From: JBBSMX01 sp038232935
GTDB lineage: Bacteria; Bacteroidota; Rhodothermia; Rhodothermales; JANQRZ01
NCBI GenBank assembly: GCA_038232935.1
Contig: JBBSMX010000026.1
Location: 1-37,941 of the forward strand
Reading direction: 5' to 3'
Length of the DNA: 37,941 bases
Shown: positions 23,703 through 34,000 of the stretch, piece after piece
Numbering within the stretch: the stretch's first letter is position 1
Layout: each line of letters starts with the position of its first letter
Program-made: the position numbers and the translations under genes
Notes under the pieces: generated by a model
Database searches by the model: none
The model's input: only the letters and a program-made list of their open reading frames with translations
Told to the model about the DNA's origin: nothing

Positions 23703-26243
23703 ATGGCTGAAGAGCTGGACACCAAAACGCAGAGCGAAGAGCAGGCCCCCGACGCCCCGAGCGCCGACGCCCCCACCACGCTCGACCAGGCAGACCCCGC
23801 GGACGCCGCACCTGCCGAAAACGAAGTTTCCGACGAAGCGCCCGAGAAGGAGTCGCTGCTCGACAAGGCGAAGCATGCTGTCGAGAACGTCGTGGACAAG
23901 GTCGAAGACGCCGTCGAGCACGCGGTCGAAGACGCCACGCACGGCACCAAGCGGCTGCTCGACGAGGCCGTCGACGCGGCCAAGAAAGCTGCTTCCGGTG
24001 CGGCCCACGCCGTTGCGGAAGCGGCCGATGGGGTGGCTGAGCGCATTACGGGCAGCACCGAGACCGTGGACCCGGAGGCGCCCGTCGCCATCGAGAGCCG
24101 CGAGGACCTGAGTTACACCGGCGGCTCGTACGGGTACACCGGCGAGATCCAGGGCAAGGTGATCACCCTCGCCGAGCTCGAGCAGTACGAGAACCGCACG
24201 GACCCCGACGAGCCCGAGGACAAGGACGAGGCGCTCATGGAGATGTACGAGCGCTCGATGACCGAAGTCACCGAGGGCGAGATCGTCATGGGCCGGATCG
24301 CGTCCATCGGCGAGAAGGAGATCGTCATCGACATCGGGTTCAAGAGCGACGGCATCGTCTCGAAGAACGAGTTCGACCTCGACCTCGAGATCGGGCAGGA
24401 AGTCGGCGTGTTCCTCGAACGGCTCGAAGACCGTTACGGCCAGCTCGTCCTCTCGAAGACGAAGGCCGACGACCTCCGCCGCTGGCAGCGGATCGAGGAC
24501 GCTCACGAGACCGAGGGCATCATCGAGGGCACCATCATCCGCCGGATCAAGGGCGGCATGATCGTCGACCTCCTCGGCGCCGAGGCGTTCCTCCCCGGTT
24601 CGCAGATCGACGTCCGCCCCGTGCGCGACTTCGACGCGTACCTCGGCAAGACGATGGAGTACAAGGTCGTCAAGATCAACGCGGCCAACGGCAACGTCGT
24701 CGTCAGCCACAAGGCGCTCATCGAGAAGGACCTCGAAGCGCAGCGGACGAAGATCCTCGACTCGATGGAAGTCGGGCAGGTGCTCGAAGGCATCGTCAAG
24801 AACATAGTGGACTTCGGCGTCTTCATCGACCTCGGCGGCGTGGACGGACTCCTCCACATCACCGACCTCTCGTGGGGCCGCGTCGGCCACCCGAGCGAGG
24901 TCGTCGAGCTCGATCAGAAGCTGAACGTCGTCGTGCTCAACTACGAGAAGGAGCGGCAGCGGATCTCGCTCGGGCTCAAGCAGCTCCTCCCGCACCCGTG
25001 GGAGAACATTGAGGACCGCTTCACCGAGGGCCAGACGGTCCAGGGCCGCGTCGTCTCCATCACCGACTACGGCGCGTTCGTCGAGCTAGAGAAGGGGATC
25101 GAGGGCCTCGTCCACATCTCCGAGATGAGCTTCACCGAGCACATCAAGCACCCCACCCAGAAGGTGCAGCTCGGCCAGATCGTCGACGTGAAGCTGCTCA
25201 ACATCGACTCCGAGGACAAGAAGATCTCCCTCGGCATGAAGCAGCTCGAAGCCGACCCGTGGGAAGGCATCCTCGACCGCTTCTCCGTCGGCCAGACCTC
25301 GACGGGCATCGTCCGCAACATCACCTCGTTCGGCGCCTTCGTGGAGATCGAAGCGGGGATCGACGGGCTCGTCCACGTCTCGGACCTCTCGTGGACGAAG
25401 CGGATCAAGCACCCCTCCGAGGTCGTGAAGAAGGGGCAGGAGCTGGACGTTCAGATCCTCGACATCGACGTGGCGCAGCGCCGCCTCTCGCTCGGTCACA
25501 AGCAGGTTCAGACCGACCCGTGGCAGCAGTACGCGACGGCCTATGAGGAGAACTCCGACACGACGGCCGTCGTCACCGAGGTAACGAGTGACGGGGTTCG
25601 CGTGGAGCTCCCGCTGGAGGCTCCGGGCTTCGTCCCGGCCAGCCACCTCGAGCGCACCGGCGATCCCATGGACGCCTACCGCGAGGGTGAGGAGCTCGAG
25701 CTCCGCGTCATCCGGCTCGACCGCTCCAGCCGCGACATCATCCTCTCGGAGACCGCCCGCCGCATGGCGGCCGAGCGCGCCGAGAAGAACGCGGAGCGGG
25801 CGGAGAAATCGAGCGTCCAGCGTGAGGAGCGCAAGGCCGTCCAGCAGTTCCAGAGCGAGGCGCGTGGCCCGGCCACGATCGGCGAGCTCAGCGGCCTCGA
25901 AGCCCTCAAGGCCAAGATGGAAGCGCAGGAAGAGGCCGCCGAGGAGCCCGAAGCTCTAGCAGAGCCCGAAGCTCCGGCAGAGGAAGCTCCGGCAGAGCCC
26001 GAAGCCGAGGTCGAGGTGACGACGGAGGACGCGACGGCCGATACGGACGCAGCGATGATCGAGGAGGGCGGTGAAACGCCCGAGATGATGGATCAGCCCG
26101 CCGACGAAGCGGTCGCCGAAGCCACCGGCTCCGATGAGGAGGAGGAAGGCACCTCGGCCGAGATGGGCGAGGCGGACGCCACCGTCATCGGCGACGACGC
26201 CGAGTCCGTCGCTGAGGAGGCCGAAGAGGAGAAAGAAGCCTAA
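23703..26243 (+). CDS. rpsA: 30S ribosomal protein S1
   Basis: An 846-residue protein with six S1 (OB-fold) RNA-binding domains, starting at about residues 192, 271, 357, 442, 529 and 618. Domains 3-5 are closest to one another (repeated FGVF/FGAFVE and GL(L/V)H(I/V)S/T(D/E) motifs). S1 holds mRNA on the small ribosomal subunit, which matters in a genome with few Shine-Dalgarno sites. The N-terminal extension of about 190 residues is acidic with an amphipathic Ala/Lys/Glu helix (DKAKHAVENVVDKVEDAVEH). The C-terminus adds about 120 residues of Glu/Ala/Pro-rich repeats (EEAPAEPE-like). Both tails are much longer than in E. coli S1 (557 aa). Confidence 0.96.
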   Translation: MAEELDTKTQSEEQAPDAPSADAPTTLDQADPADAAPAENEVSDEAPEKESLLDKAKHAVENVVDKVEDAVEHAVEDATHGTKRLLDEAVDAAKKAASGAAHAVAEAADGVAERITGSTETVDPEAPVAIESREDLSYTGGSYGYTGEIQGKVITLAELEQYENRTDPDEPEDKDEALMEMYERSMTEVTEGEIVMGRIASIGEKEIVIDIGFKSDGIVSKNEFDLDLEIGQEVGVFLERLEDRYGQLVLSKTKADDLRRWQRIEDAHETEGIIEGTIIRRIKGGMIVDLLGAEAFLPGSQIDVRPVRDFDAYLGKTMEYKVVKINAANGNVVVSHKALIEKDLEAQRTKILDSMEVGQVLEGIVKNIVDFGVFIDLGGVDGLLHITDLSWGRVGHPSEVVELDQKLNVVVLNYEKERQRISLGLKQLLPHPWENIEDRFTEGQTVQGRVVSITDYGAFVELEKGIEGLVHISEMSFTEHIKHPTQKVQLGQIVDVKLLNIDSEDKKISLGMKQLEADPWEGILDRFSVGQTSTGIVRNITSFGAFVEIEAGIDGLVHVSDLSWTKRIKHPSEVVKKGQELDVQILDIDVAQRRLSLGHKQVQTDPWQQYATAYEENSDTTAVVTEVTSDGVRVELPLEAPGFVPASHLERTGDPMDAYREGEELELRVIRLDRSSRDIILSETARRMAAERAEKNAERAEKSSVQREERKAVQQFQSEARGPATIGELSGLEALKAKMEAQEEAAEEPEALAEPEAPAEEAPAEPEAEVEVTTEDATADTDAAMIEEGGETPEMMDQPADEAVAEATGSDEEEEGTSAEMGEADATVIGDDAESVAEEAEEEKEA

Positions 26244-26265
26244 GGCGCTACGCCTGCTGAGGCTG

Positions 26266-26301
26266 AAGGGCGGCGATCCAGTACAGGTCGCCGCCCTTTT
26301 T
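26266..26301 (+). terminator. Rho-independent terminator of rpsA
   Basis: GGGCGGCGA (26268-26276) and TCGCCGCCC (26288-26296) form a 9-bp GC stem, extended by two A-T pairs, around an 11-base loop, with a TTTTT run immediately after. It starts 23 bases downstream of the rpsA stop. Confidence 0.9.
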
Positions 26302-26371
26302 GTGTCATGTCGAACCGGTCGAGGGCTGAGTATCAGCCGTTCTTTTCCCTTCATCCTATCTCCTCTCTGCC

Positions 26372-27462
26372 GTGGAACCGACGTTCGCTGACCTCGACCT
26401 CAAAACATTCGCCGATCTCGAAGGACCGGAGCGGGCCTTCCTGACGCTCTACCTCCCCGGCCCGGACAACGTCCGCGCGCTCGACCAGCAGTTTCACTCG
26501 ATCCGTGCCCTGCTCGATGGGAACGAGGCGGAGCTCGAACACTTCGAGCAGAACGTGACGCTGCTCGAGCCCCTCCTTGGTGACCTGCGCTTCGATACCC
26601 GAGCCGTCGCCGTCTTCGTCTGCTGGGCGCTCGATATCGCGAAGACACTGCCGCTGACCGTCGCGGTGCCGGATAAGGTGTGGATGGGCTAGTCGCCGTA
26701 CATCCGCCCGCTCGCGGAACTGCAGGATGAGTACGAGGACTTTGCCGTCGTGGTGGTGGACAACACGGAGGCTCGGGTGTATCTCGTCCACAGTGCGGTC
26801 ATGAAAGAGGGCGACCGGGTGAAGGGGGATGTGAGGAACGCCGTCAAAAAAGGCGGGTGGTCGCAGAAACGTTACGCTCGACGCCGCGAGAAGGAACTGA
26901 ATCAGTACGCCGGCGACGTGGCCGAGACCGTCCGCGAGTTGTACGATGAAGAGGGATCCGCACGGCTCGTCCTTCTCGGCTCGAAAGGGGCCATGCAGGC
27001 AGTCGAAGCGCATCTGATAACGCCCCTCAAGGAGCGGCTCGTCGGTGAGCGCTCGGTGGACGACGACACGTCGGTGCTCAAGGGAGCGTTCGTACTCTAT
27101 TTCGAGGGCGGACGAGCGAGTGAGCAGGCGCTGTGGGGGCGAATCCGTGAGGGCTATCTCACGGGCGGGCTCGCGACGGTCGGGCCGCAGAAGGTGTTGC
27201 ACGCTGCGCAGCAGGCGCTCATCACCCTCGCCCTCATCGACCGCGAAGTCGAGTTAAAGGGGACGAAGTGCCGCGCTTGCGAGCATCTCGTCTGCGGCAC
27301 GCCGAGCACCTGCCAGCAGTACGGGAGCAGCGACGTATTCGCTGTCGACTACGTCAACGAGCTGGTCGAAACCCTCGCCCGTACCGGTGCTGAGGCCGAT
27401 TTCGTGGATCCGTTCGACGCGCTCCAAAGGTCGGCAGCGTGGCCGCGCTGCTGCGGTATTGA
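26372..27462 (+). pseudogene. Broken baeRF/Vms1-like (eRF1-related) protein gene
   Basis: One frame from GTG 26372 encodes MEPTFADLDLKTFADL and on to DKVWMG, then TAG (26690-26692), then continues in the same frame with SPYIRPLAELQDEYEDFAVV, GWSQKRYARRREKELNQYAGDV, and a C-terminal GTKCRACEHLVCGTPSTCQQYG metal-knuckle-like part. This is the layout of the bacterial/archaeal eRF1-like family related to Vms1 peptidyl-tRNA hydrolases, which act in ribosome rescue. Near the end, inserting one A in CCAAAGG (about 27424-27430) lets the frame finish LQKVGSVAALLRY and stop at TGA 27462, as expected for the family. Two lesions, an amber and a -1 deletion, suggest a pseudogene. The amber is one C-to-A change from a serine TCG. 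Confidence 0.7.
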
Positions 27463-27747
27463 CCTGGTCCAGGCTCTTCGTTCGCGTCCGGCCGCAATAG
27501 GGTAGCCTTACCTTATTAGCCTTAGCGGGGTCGCTTAGCGCGTCAAGAAAAGTGATAAGGTGATGGGCAGATTGGCGCACCTAAAGGATGCCGATCTTCT
27601 CGTTAGCAGCCGTCGAGGCGTAAACAATTACGCCGTATTATAACGGTAGCACTCTTACCCAGCAATACCACCCTACCTGCGCTGTCCGACAGCAGCACGT
27701 AATCGCTTGAGCGCCGTCAGGAGTGGCAACGCCGCACATCACACCCT
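27463..27747. other. AT-richer gene-free gap
   Basis: About 285 bases with no supported gene and markedly lower GC than the flanks. It holds a short palindrome at 27617-27634 (GGCGTAA, loop ACAA, TTACGCC) and a nearby GTATTATAAC stretch at about 27635-27644. These may belong to the promoter or leader of the secreted-protein gene at 27748. Nothing else is recognisable. Confidence 0.5.
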
Positions 27748-29898
27748 ATGAGGCTCTCCATGAAACAGGCTATCGCTCGTCGTTCTCTCCTCTTCTGCAC
27801 TCTCGTCTTGCTCCTGATCCCCCTCTCGGCCCGGTCCAGCCGCGCGGCAGATATCGACGTGGCCCCTGGCGCCGTCGTGGTCAACGCGGGCGACGGCCAA
27901 TGCTCGCTCCGCGAGGCCATTCTCAACGCCAACACCGATTCGGACATGAGCAGTGGTGATTGCGCGGCGGGTAGTGGGGCCGACGTCATCCGACTGGCTG
28001 CGGGCACCGTGTACTCAATCACGGATCCCTATGCCAGCGTCCCCCCTCTCGGGTTCATCGGATTGCCTGAGGTGACTAGTGCGATCACGATAGAAGGCAA
28101 CAGCGCGGTGATTGAGCGGCTGTTCGGCGCGTCGGACTTCCGGATCTTCCTCGTAGATACTGGGTCCTCTCTCACCCTCCAACATACGACGGTGCGGGGT
28201 GGCCGGACGGGTCGTGAAGGGGCCGGTATCTACAACGCGGGCGATCTCACCCTTGAGGGCAGCACGATCACCGGCAACCGCGTGATCCGTGCGAGCAGTG
28301 GTGGCGGCATCTACAACCAAGCAGGCAACGTCACCCTGCGGAATAGCGTTGTCAGCAGCAATGGAGCGAACCTCCAGGGCGGTGGGATCTACAACGGCGG
28401 TGGGACAATAGTCATCTGGGAGAGCGAATTCGTAAGGAACGGCGTAGGAGGGGTTGCTGACCTCGCTGACGGGGGCGGCATCTTTAATGGCGGTGGCACC
28501 GTCACCATCGAGAAGAGCGAGTTCGTCGGGAACGGCGCAGTCCACAACGGGGGAGCCATTCTCAATTACGGCGGCGATGTCACCATCGCAGAGAGCTCAT
28601 TCAAGAATAACACCGCCAACACCACTGGCGGAGTCTACGACTACACTACCAGCGCCGGCCCCTTTGATGGAACATCCACGCTCAGGGTCGAGTGGAGCAC
28701 GTTCGAGGGGAACGAGGCCGAAGGGGGGAGTGTCATGGGGGCTCGGAATGCGGTCATCACTAACAGCACCTTCAGCGGGAATACGGGCTCGTCTGGTGCC
28801 ATCATTGAGGGCAGCAACATCACGATCATCAGCAGTACCATCGCGGACAATCCCAGGAACGCCACGGGACTGCTCGGTACGATCTGGGTCAAAAACTCTA
28901 TCGTGGCCGAGAGCGGGGTCCACTCCCAATCCGGTTGCTACGGTGGGCTCACAGATGTCGGGATCGTCTCACTGGGCTTCAACCTATTCGAGCGCGACAA
29001 TGGCTGCCCCGTCGAGCCAACCGATGTAGTCATCGATTCCGGTACGCTCTTCACCACCGTGCTCGGCCCGCTGGCGGACAACGGCGGCCCGACGCTGACG
29101 CACGCCCTCCTCGACCAACCCGCTAACCCCGCTCTCGACGCTGCCTCCTGCACCGACGCCGACGGCCACCCCCTCACCAGCGACCAGCGCGGCGAGACTC
29201 GCCCGTCCGACGACCCCGACATCGCCAACGCTGATGGTGGCTGTGACATCGGCGCATTCGAGTTGCAGGTGGAGGGAGCGCCCGACGAGACGCCGCCGGT
29301 GTGCGGGGCCATCACCGTCGAAACCGACGAGGGCAGCCGGCTCACCGCCGTCAGCACCTCGGCCTCAGACCCCGAAAGCGGCATTGCCTTGGCGACCTTC
29401 ACGCGCCTGCGAAACCTCGACGGCTTCCTCGACGGTGCCGGACCCTTTACGCAGGGCGACACCGAACCCTTTGTCCCCAACGAGACGCCCTCGGTCGCCA
29501 TCCGCGGCGAGCGCATCAGCCTCGACAGAGGCGGGGCCATCGTCGTCACCGTGACCAACGGGGCCGGGCTCTCCTCCCGGTGCGACCCCGTTATCGAGAA
29601 TGTTTCGGCCGAGGCTCCCGAGAGCTACGTGCTCTCGCAGAACTACCCCAACCCGTTCACGGCCCCGACGCGGATCGCCTTCGCGCTTCCCGAGGGGCAG
29701 CCGGTACGTCTGGCCGTCTACGACGTGTTGGGCCGAGAGGTGGCCGTGCTGGTGGACGAGGAACTGCCGGCGGGCCGCTACGAGGCGGTGTGGGACGGGC
29801 ACAGCGTCTCCGGCGGGGAGATGGCGAGTGGGGCGTACTTCTACCGGATCGAGGCGGGCACCTTCTCCGCGACCCGGCAGATGACGCTCCTGAAGTAG
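27748..29898 (+). CDS. Secreted parallel beta-helix protein with CSLREAI motif and sorting domain
   Basis: A 716-residue exported protein. A signal peptide (about 1-34) precedes a CSLREAI motif (residues 52-58) with NANTDSD, the N-terminal cap seen in many repetitive secreted proteins. Right-handed beta-helix repeats of the GGGIYN.GG....I..S.F..N form run from about 130 to 390. A choice-of-anchor Q-like segment follows (GFNLFERDNGC ... LADNGGPTLTHALL ... DIGAFELQ, about 400-507). A Cys-containing immunoglobulin-like part comes next, then a C-terminal sorting domain (SQNYPNPFTAPTRIAF, VYDVLGREVAVL, GAYFYRIEAG). It is likely an adhesin or carbohydrate-active surface protein. Starting at 27748 or the ATG at 27760 makes no difference to the signal. 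Confidence 0.9.
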   Translation: MRLSMKQAIARRSLLFCTLVLLLIPLSARSSRAADIDVAPGAVVVNAGDGQCSLREAILNANTDSDMSSGDCAAGSGADVIRLAAGTVYSITDPYASVPPLGFIGLPEVTSAITIEGNSAVIERLFGASDFRIFLVDTGSSLTLQHTTVRGGRTGREGAGIYNAGDLTLEGSTITGNRVIRASSGGGIYNQAGNVTLRNSVVSSNGANLQGGGIYNGGGTIVIWESEFVRNGVGGVADLADGGGIFNGGGTVTIEKSEFVGNGAVHNGGAILNYGGDVTIAESSFKNNTANTTGGVYDYTTSAGPFDGTSTLRVEWSTFEGNEAEGGSVMGARNAVITNSTFSGNTGSSGAIIEGSNITIISSTIADNPRNATGLLGTIWVKNSIVAESGVHSQSGCYGGLTDVGIVSLGFNLFERDNGCPVEPTDVVIDSGTLFTTVLGPLADNGGPTLTHALLDQPANPALDAASCTDADGHPLTSDQRGETRPSDDPDIANADGGCDIGAFELQVEGAPDETPPVCGAITVETDEGSRLTAVSTSASDPESGIALATFTRLRNLDGFLDGAGPFTQGDTEPFVPNETPSVAIRGERISLDRGGAIVVTVTNGAGLSSRCDPVIENVSAEAPESYVLSQNYPNPFTAPTRIAFALPEGQPVRLAVYDVLGREVAVLVDEELPAGRYEAVWDGHSVSGGEMASGAYFYRIEAGTFSATRQMTLLK

Positions 29899-29913
29899 CA
29901 GAGCTGATTGGGC

Positions 29914-29969
29914 AGAGCGAGTGCGACGGGCGCAGTGCCTTCTGCACCCCTCGCACTCGCTCTCTTTTT
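29914..29969 (+). terminator. Rho-independent terminator of the beta-helix protein gene
   Basis: AGAGCGAGTGCGA (29914-29926) pairs perfectly with TCGCACTCGCTCT (29951-29963) over 13 bp. CTTTTTA follows directly. The loop of 24 bases has its own GCAG/CTGC pairing. It starts 15 bases after the stop. Confidence 0.9.
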
Positions 29970-30116
29970 ATGCCCACTGTCAGACAGCGGGGAACGAGTT
30001 GGGGGAGGGATAGGGCGGAGACGTGGGGTGAACCTCATCAGGACGGGGAGGTTTAAAAGGATAACACGCGGGTGTTAATGCCCGCGCCGCCCCGTCCTCC
30101 CATCACAGGACTCGTC

Positions 30117-30896
30117 ATGGCTACGACGCATCGCCTCATCGAATGGACCGACGCGCACCGCGACGTCGCGTTCGACCTCGTACGGATGTACCTCGGCATC
30201 GGGCTGTTCGTGAGAGGCTGGTTGTTCATCACGGACTCGTCGACGCTCATGAGCCTGTTGGCAGACACGGGGGAGTCGACGTTTATCTCGGCGGCTCTCG
30301 TCCATTACGTCGCCCTCGTGCATCTCTGTGGCGGTCTGTTGATGGCCTTCGGGTTGCTGACCCGCGTCGCCGCACTCGTGCAGATTCCGGTTCTCGTCGG
30401 GGCCGTCTTCTTGGTCCACCTCGACGACGGGCTCCTCGCGTCAGGGCAGTCGCTGGAGTTCTCCGCGCTCGTTCTGTTCCTGCTCGTGATGACCTTCTTC
30501 CACGGCTCCGGCCGTCTCTCGCTCGACTACTACCTGTTCGAGCGGGAGGACCTGCGCGCCGTTCGGGAAGCCCGATTCAGCCCGCCCCCGCCGCCCAGCG
30601 TGACGGTTCCCCGTCCGTCGGATGCCCCACCGGCTACTGTACGGGCTAATGCAGGGGGAAGCAGCAAAGCCGAGCCGGTCGAGCACGCCGTCCCGGCTGG
30701 CTGCACCTGCGGCTTCACGCGCGACCGGAACGACCCCCGCGTGCGAGCCGAGCGGCGGTACGGGATGCGGGCACTCCGCTTCCTCACCGGCACAACTGGT
30801 ACCCCCCGCGAGATCGCCTTCCGCTGCCTCGACTGCGGTAACATCGTCGAAGCCACTAAGGACGAGGCGGACATCGCGCACTACACCCATCATTAG
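30117..30896 (+). CDS. DoxX-like membrane protein with C-terminal zinc-ribbon-like domain
   Basis: A 259-residue protein. ATG at 30117 (MATTHRLIEWT) is preferred because the 15 upstream codons are non-coding in character. Four membrane helices (about residues 20-145) show the DoxX pattern (VRMYLGIGLFVRGWLF, HLCGGLLMAFGLLTRVAALVQIPV). A proline-rich linker (PPPPPSVTVPRPSDAPP) leads to a soluble tail with CTCGFTRD and, about 44 residues on, CLDCGN: four cysteines spaced as a zinc ribbon. The tail is not typical of DoxX, so this is an unusual fusion. Its function is unknown; a redox or metal-sensing role is speculation. Confidence 0.75.
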   Translation: MATTHRLIEWTDAHRDVAFDLVRMYLGIGLFVRGWLFITDSSTLMSLLADTGESTFISAALVHYVALVHLCGGLLMAFGLLTRVAALVQIPVLVGAVFLVHLDDGLLASGQSLEFSALVLFLLVMTFFHGSGRLSLDYYLFEREDLRAVREARFSPPPPPSVTVPRPSDAPPATVRANAGGSSKAEPVEHAVPAGCTCGFTRDRNDPRVRAERRYGMRALRFLTGTTGTPREIAFRCLDCGNIVEATKDEADIAHYTHH

Positions 30897-30939
30897 ACGC
30901 CCGGCCTGCAGCCGCCGAGTTGGGCTGCCGCCAAAAGAA

Positions 30940-30975
30940 AAGAGGCCCCACCGGGATGAACCGGTGGGGCCTCTT
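30940..30975. terminator. Strong hairpin terminator between convergent genes
   Basis: AAGAGGCCCCACCGG (30940-30954) pairs perfectly with CCGGTGGGGCCTCTT (30961-30975) over 15 bp with a GATGAA loop. Read on the minus strand it is followed by TTCTTTTGG, so it works best for the secreted-protein gene ending at 31036. It can also stop the plus-strand DoxX gene. Confidence 0.88.
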
Positions 30976-31035
30976 GCGTAGCCCTCACTCCCGGCTCAGC
31001 ATCCCCTTTCGGTTCGCTGAGGCCGAAGCGCAGGT

Positions 31036-34000
31036 TTAGCGGACGAGAGTGATCCGCTGCGTCAGCTGCGTGCTGCCGGCTTCGAGGCGGTAGAGGTACA
31101 TCCCGCTCGGGAGCGAGGACGCATCGAAGCGGACGGTCTGGTCGCCTGCCTGCCGCACACCATCGATGAGGGTCGCCACGCGGCGCCCGAGGACGTCGTA
31201 GACCGTGAGGCGGACCTGCTGCGCCGTCGGCAGCGTGAAGCCGATCGTGGCCGAGGACGTGAACGGGTTGGGGTAGGCCCCGTGCAGGACGAACGTCCCC
31301 TCGGGGGTGGTTTCCTCCACGGCCACGGGGTTCCCCTGCGCGGTCGCAGCGTTGGCGATGATGTCGTCGAGATCCGTCCCGCCCACGAAGGCGAACCGGA
31401 CGCTGACACTCTCCCCAGCGGCGATGTCGTAGGGGCCCACACCGAGGACGGTGCGGCGGTCATCGGGAAGCTCCGGGGTGGGGAAGAACGTGGTGAGGCT
31501 GTTGAAGACGTCCTCCTCGGTGGGGTTGGTACCGCCGCCGGCATCGAGGTTGTAGCCCGACACGTCGTCTTCAAGTGCAGCCACCCCGTAGTAGTTCGGA
31601 GCTGGGCCGTCGTCGTAGACATACAGCAGCCGGGTCTCCGCGTCATAATCGCCGAGGTTGGCCGTGGCCGCACCGACGTCCCAATCCGCGAAGACGCCGG
31701 CGTAGATGTTCTCGAGATCGGAACCGGACGTGTTCTCGATGTCAAACTCGACGACCACGAAGCCGTCCGACCCATCGGCCGCACTCGAATACGAGAACTG
31801 GCCGATCTCCAACCCGATTGGGTTCGGGGCACCGCTGTCGTCATAGGCGGCAGTGAAAGCCTGGTCGAACCCGGACGGGGGGGAAGCAACCCTCAGCGAG
31901 TCCGTCGTCACCCACTCGCCGGTCTCGTACGCCATGCCGGAGACCTGGTCCTGGCTCTGGCCCACGACGAAGGTAGAGGCGAAGAGCCCCTGTGCGCCGT
32001 CGAAGACGAAGCCGGTCCCCGCGAAAGGCGCGGGGCTATGGGTTCCGAGGTTGCCGTCGGCGTAGACCTCGAACTGCACGAGGCCCGTATCGTGGATGGC
32101 TTCGTCGAGGCCCGGAGGCGGAGCCGCGACGGCAGCCTGGGCCTCGGCCGCATTAGCGAGCAGGTCGTCGAGGTCCGTACCGCCGACGTAGGCGAAGCGG
32201 ACGGTCACGCTTTCGCCCGCCGTAAAGTCGTACGGGCCCACTCCGATGACGGTGCGACGGTCGTCGGGAAGCTCGGCGTCGGGCGCGATGTTCGTGAGGC
32301 TGGTGTAGAGGATGCCGTCGCCGGGCAGCGCGTCGAAGAACACGCCCGAGACGTTGATGCCCTCGTCGCCGTTGAGCGCGGCGATGCCGAAGTAGTTCGT
32401 GGAGGTGTTGCTGTCGTCGTAGACGTAGACGATTTGCTGCTCCTCGTCGTAGGCCCCGAGGTTCTGGGCGAACTCGCCGACGTCCCAATCGGCGAAGAGG
32501 CCGAGGTAGACGTCCGCGAGGTCCGCGCCCGAGGTGTTCTCGACGGTGAACTCGACGATCACGTAGTCATCGCCCTCGCCAGAGTACGAGAGCTGCGAGA
32601 CGTCTACGCCGATGGGGTTGGCGGCGGCGCTATCGTCGTAGCCAGCCGTGAACGCCTGGTCGAAGCCGGGCGGCGGGTCGGCTTCCGCGAGCGGATCCGT
32701 CGTGGCCCATTCGAGGTCGGGGAACTCGTAGGCGTCGCCCGAGACCTGATCCTGCGAGAGGCCGACGAGGAAGGTGCTCTCGTAGAGCCCGTTGTCGCCG
32801 TTGAAGACGAACCCGGTGCCGACGGAAACGCCAGCGGCGTCGGCGTAGGCCCCGAGCTCGCCGAAGTCGTAGACCTCGAACTGCACGTCGCCCGTGTCGT
32901 GGATGGCTTCCTCGAGCGGGGGCGGGCCGGCCTCGATGTCCGTCTCCTCGATGGCGAGGAGCTGATAACCGGAGACCGCCGGGTCGTCGAAGGTGAACTG
33001 GCCGACCACGCCGGTGAAGGTGAACTCTTCCTCCGGGATGGGGAGACCGTCCACGTCGGTGTCGTCCGCGTTCGGAATGCGGAGACCGTCCGTGAGCGTG
33101 GCCGACGCGTCGGTGGCGTCGTAGCTGGTCGCCGCCGTGAACGTGCCGGTCTCAGCTACCGTGAGGCCCTCGACTTCGACGAGTTCGGCTTCGTAGTCCT
33201 CGCCGCTGTCGATGAGTTCCTGGAGCGTCACCGCCTGCGGTGTGACGTTACCACCCTGGCCAAGGATCTCGTAGCTCGCGAGGTCGCCCTCATTGATCTG
33301 GAGGAGGCCGCGGAACTCGGAGAGGGTGCCGGTGAGGCGGAGTCGCGTGCCCGTCGTAACGGTACCGTCGGCGACGTCATCGAAGAAGTCGCCCGCAGTC
33401 TGGCGGATCGCAAGGCCCCCGGTCGCGTCCTGGAAATAGGTAAAGGCTCCCTTCGCACGAGTGACGGTGCCCTGGACGGTGACCGTCGAACCGGGACCCA
33501 TGGTGCGGGCTTCGGCGAATGAGATGAGGCCGGCCACCGACATGCCGTTGACGCTGAGCACCCAGGCATTGTTGGGGAAGTCCCCGAGCGTTGCGATGTC
33601 AGTCGGCTGCGTCGCTCCGCAGGCCGCGGCTTGGATGAACGTCGGGCCGGTCTGCCCTAGCTCGTTGCCCCCGAAGAACACGCCCGCCTGCGGGACCGCC
33701 CACTCCACCACGAGCACGTCGCTTCCGCTGAACGAGCCGGTGATGGGGACGTTGACCACGCTGAGGTTGTCGGCGGCGCTAATGCTCAACGTTGCCGTGC
33801 CGACGAGGGAGAGATTGGCCGTAACAAACGGTCCGTCGAGGGTGTAGAGGTTCACCGTCGTCGCGCCGGCGTTACCAACCTCCTCGATCCCGAGGTCGAC
33901 GCTCGTTACGTCGAAGGCACCGGTGATTTCGTCGAAGTCGCTGAGGTCGAAGACGCGGAAGTAGCTGTTGGGCGGTGTCGGGCAGGCGATGCCGGTGGCC

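Noticed and set aside
26690..26692. Amber codon as pyrrolysine or programmed readthrough
   Set aside because: No pyl genes are visible and a second lesion near the gene end makes simple decay more likely; kept only as a test in the findings.
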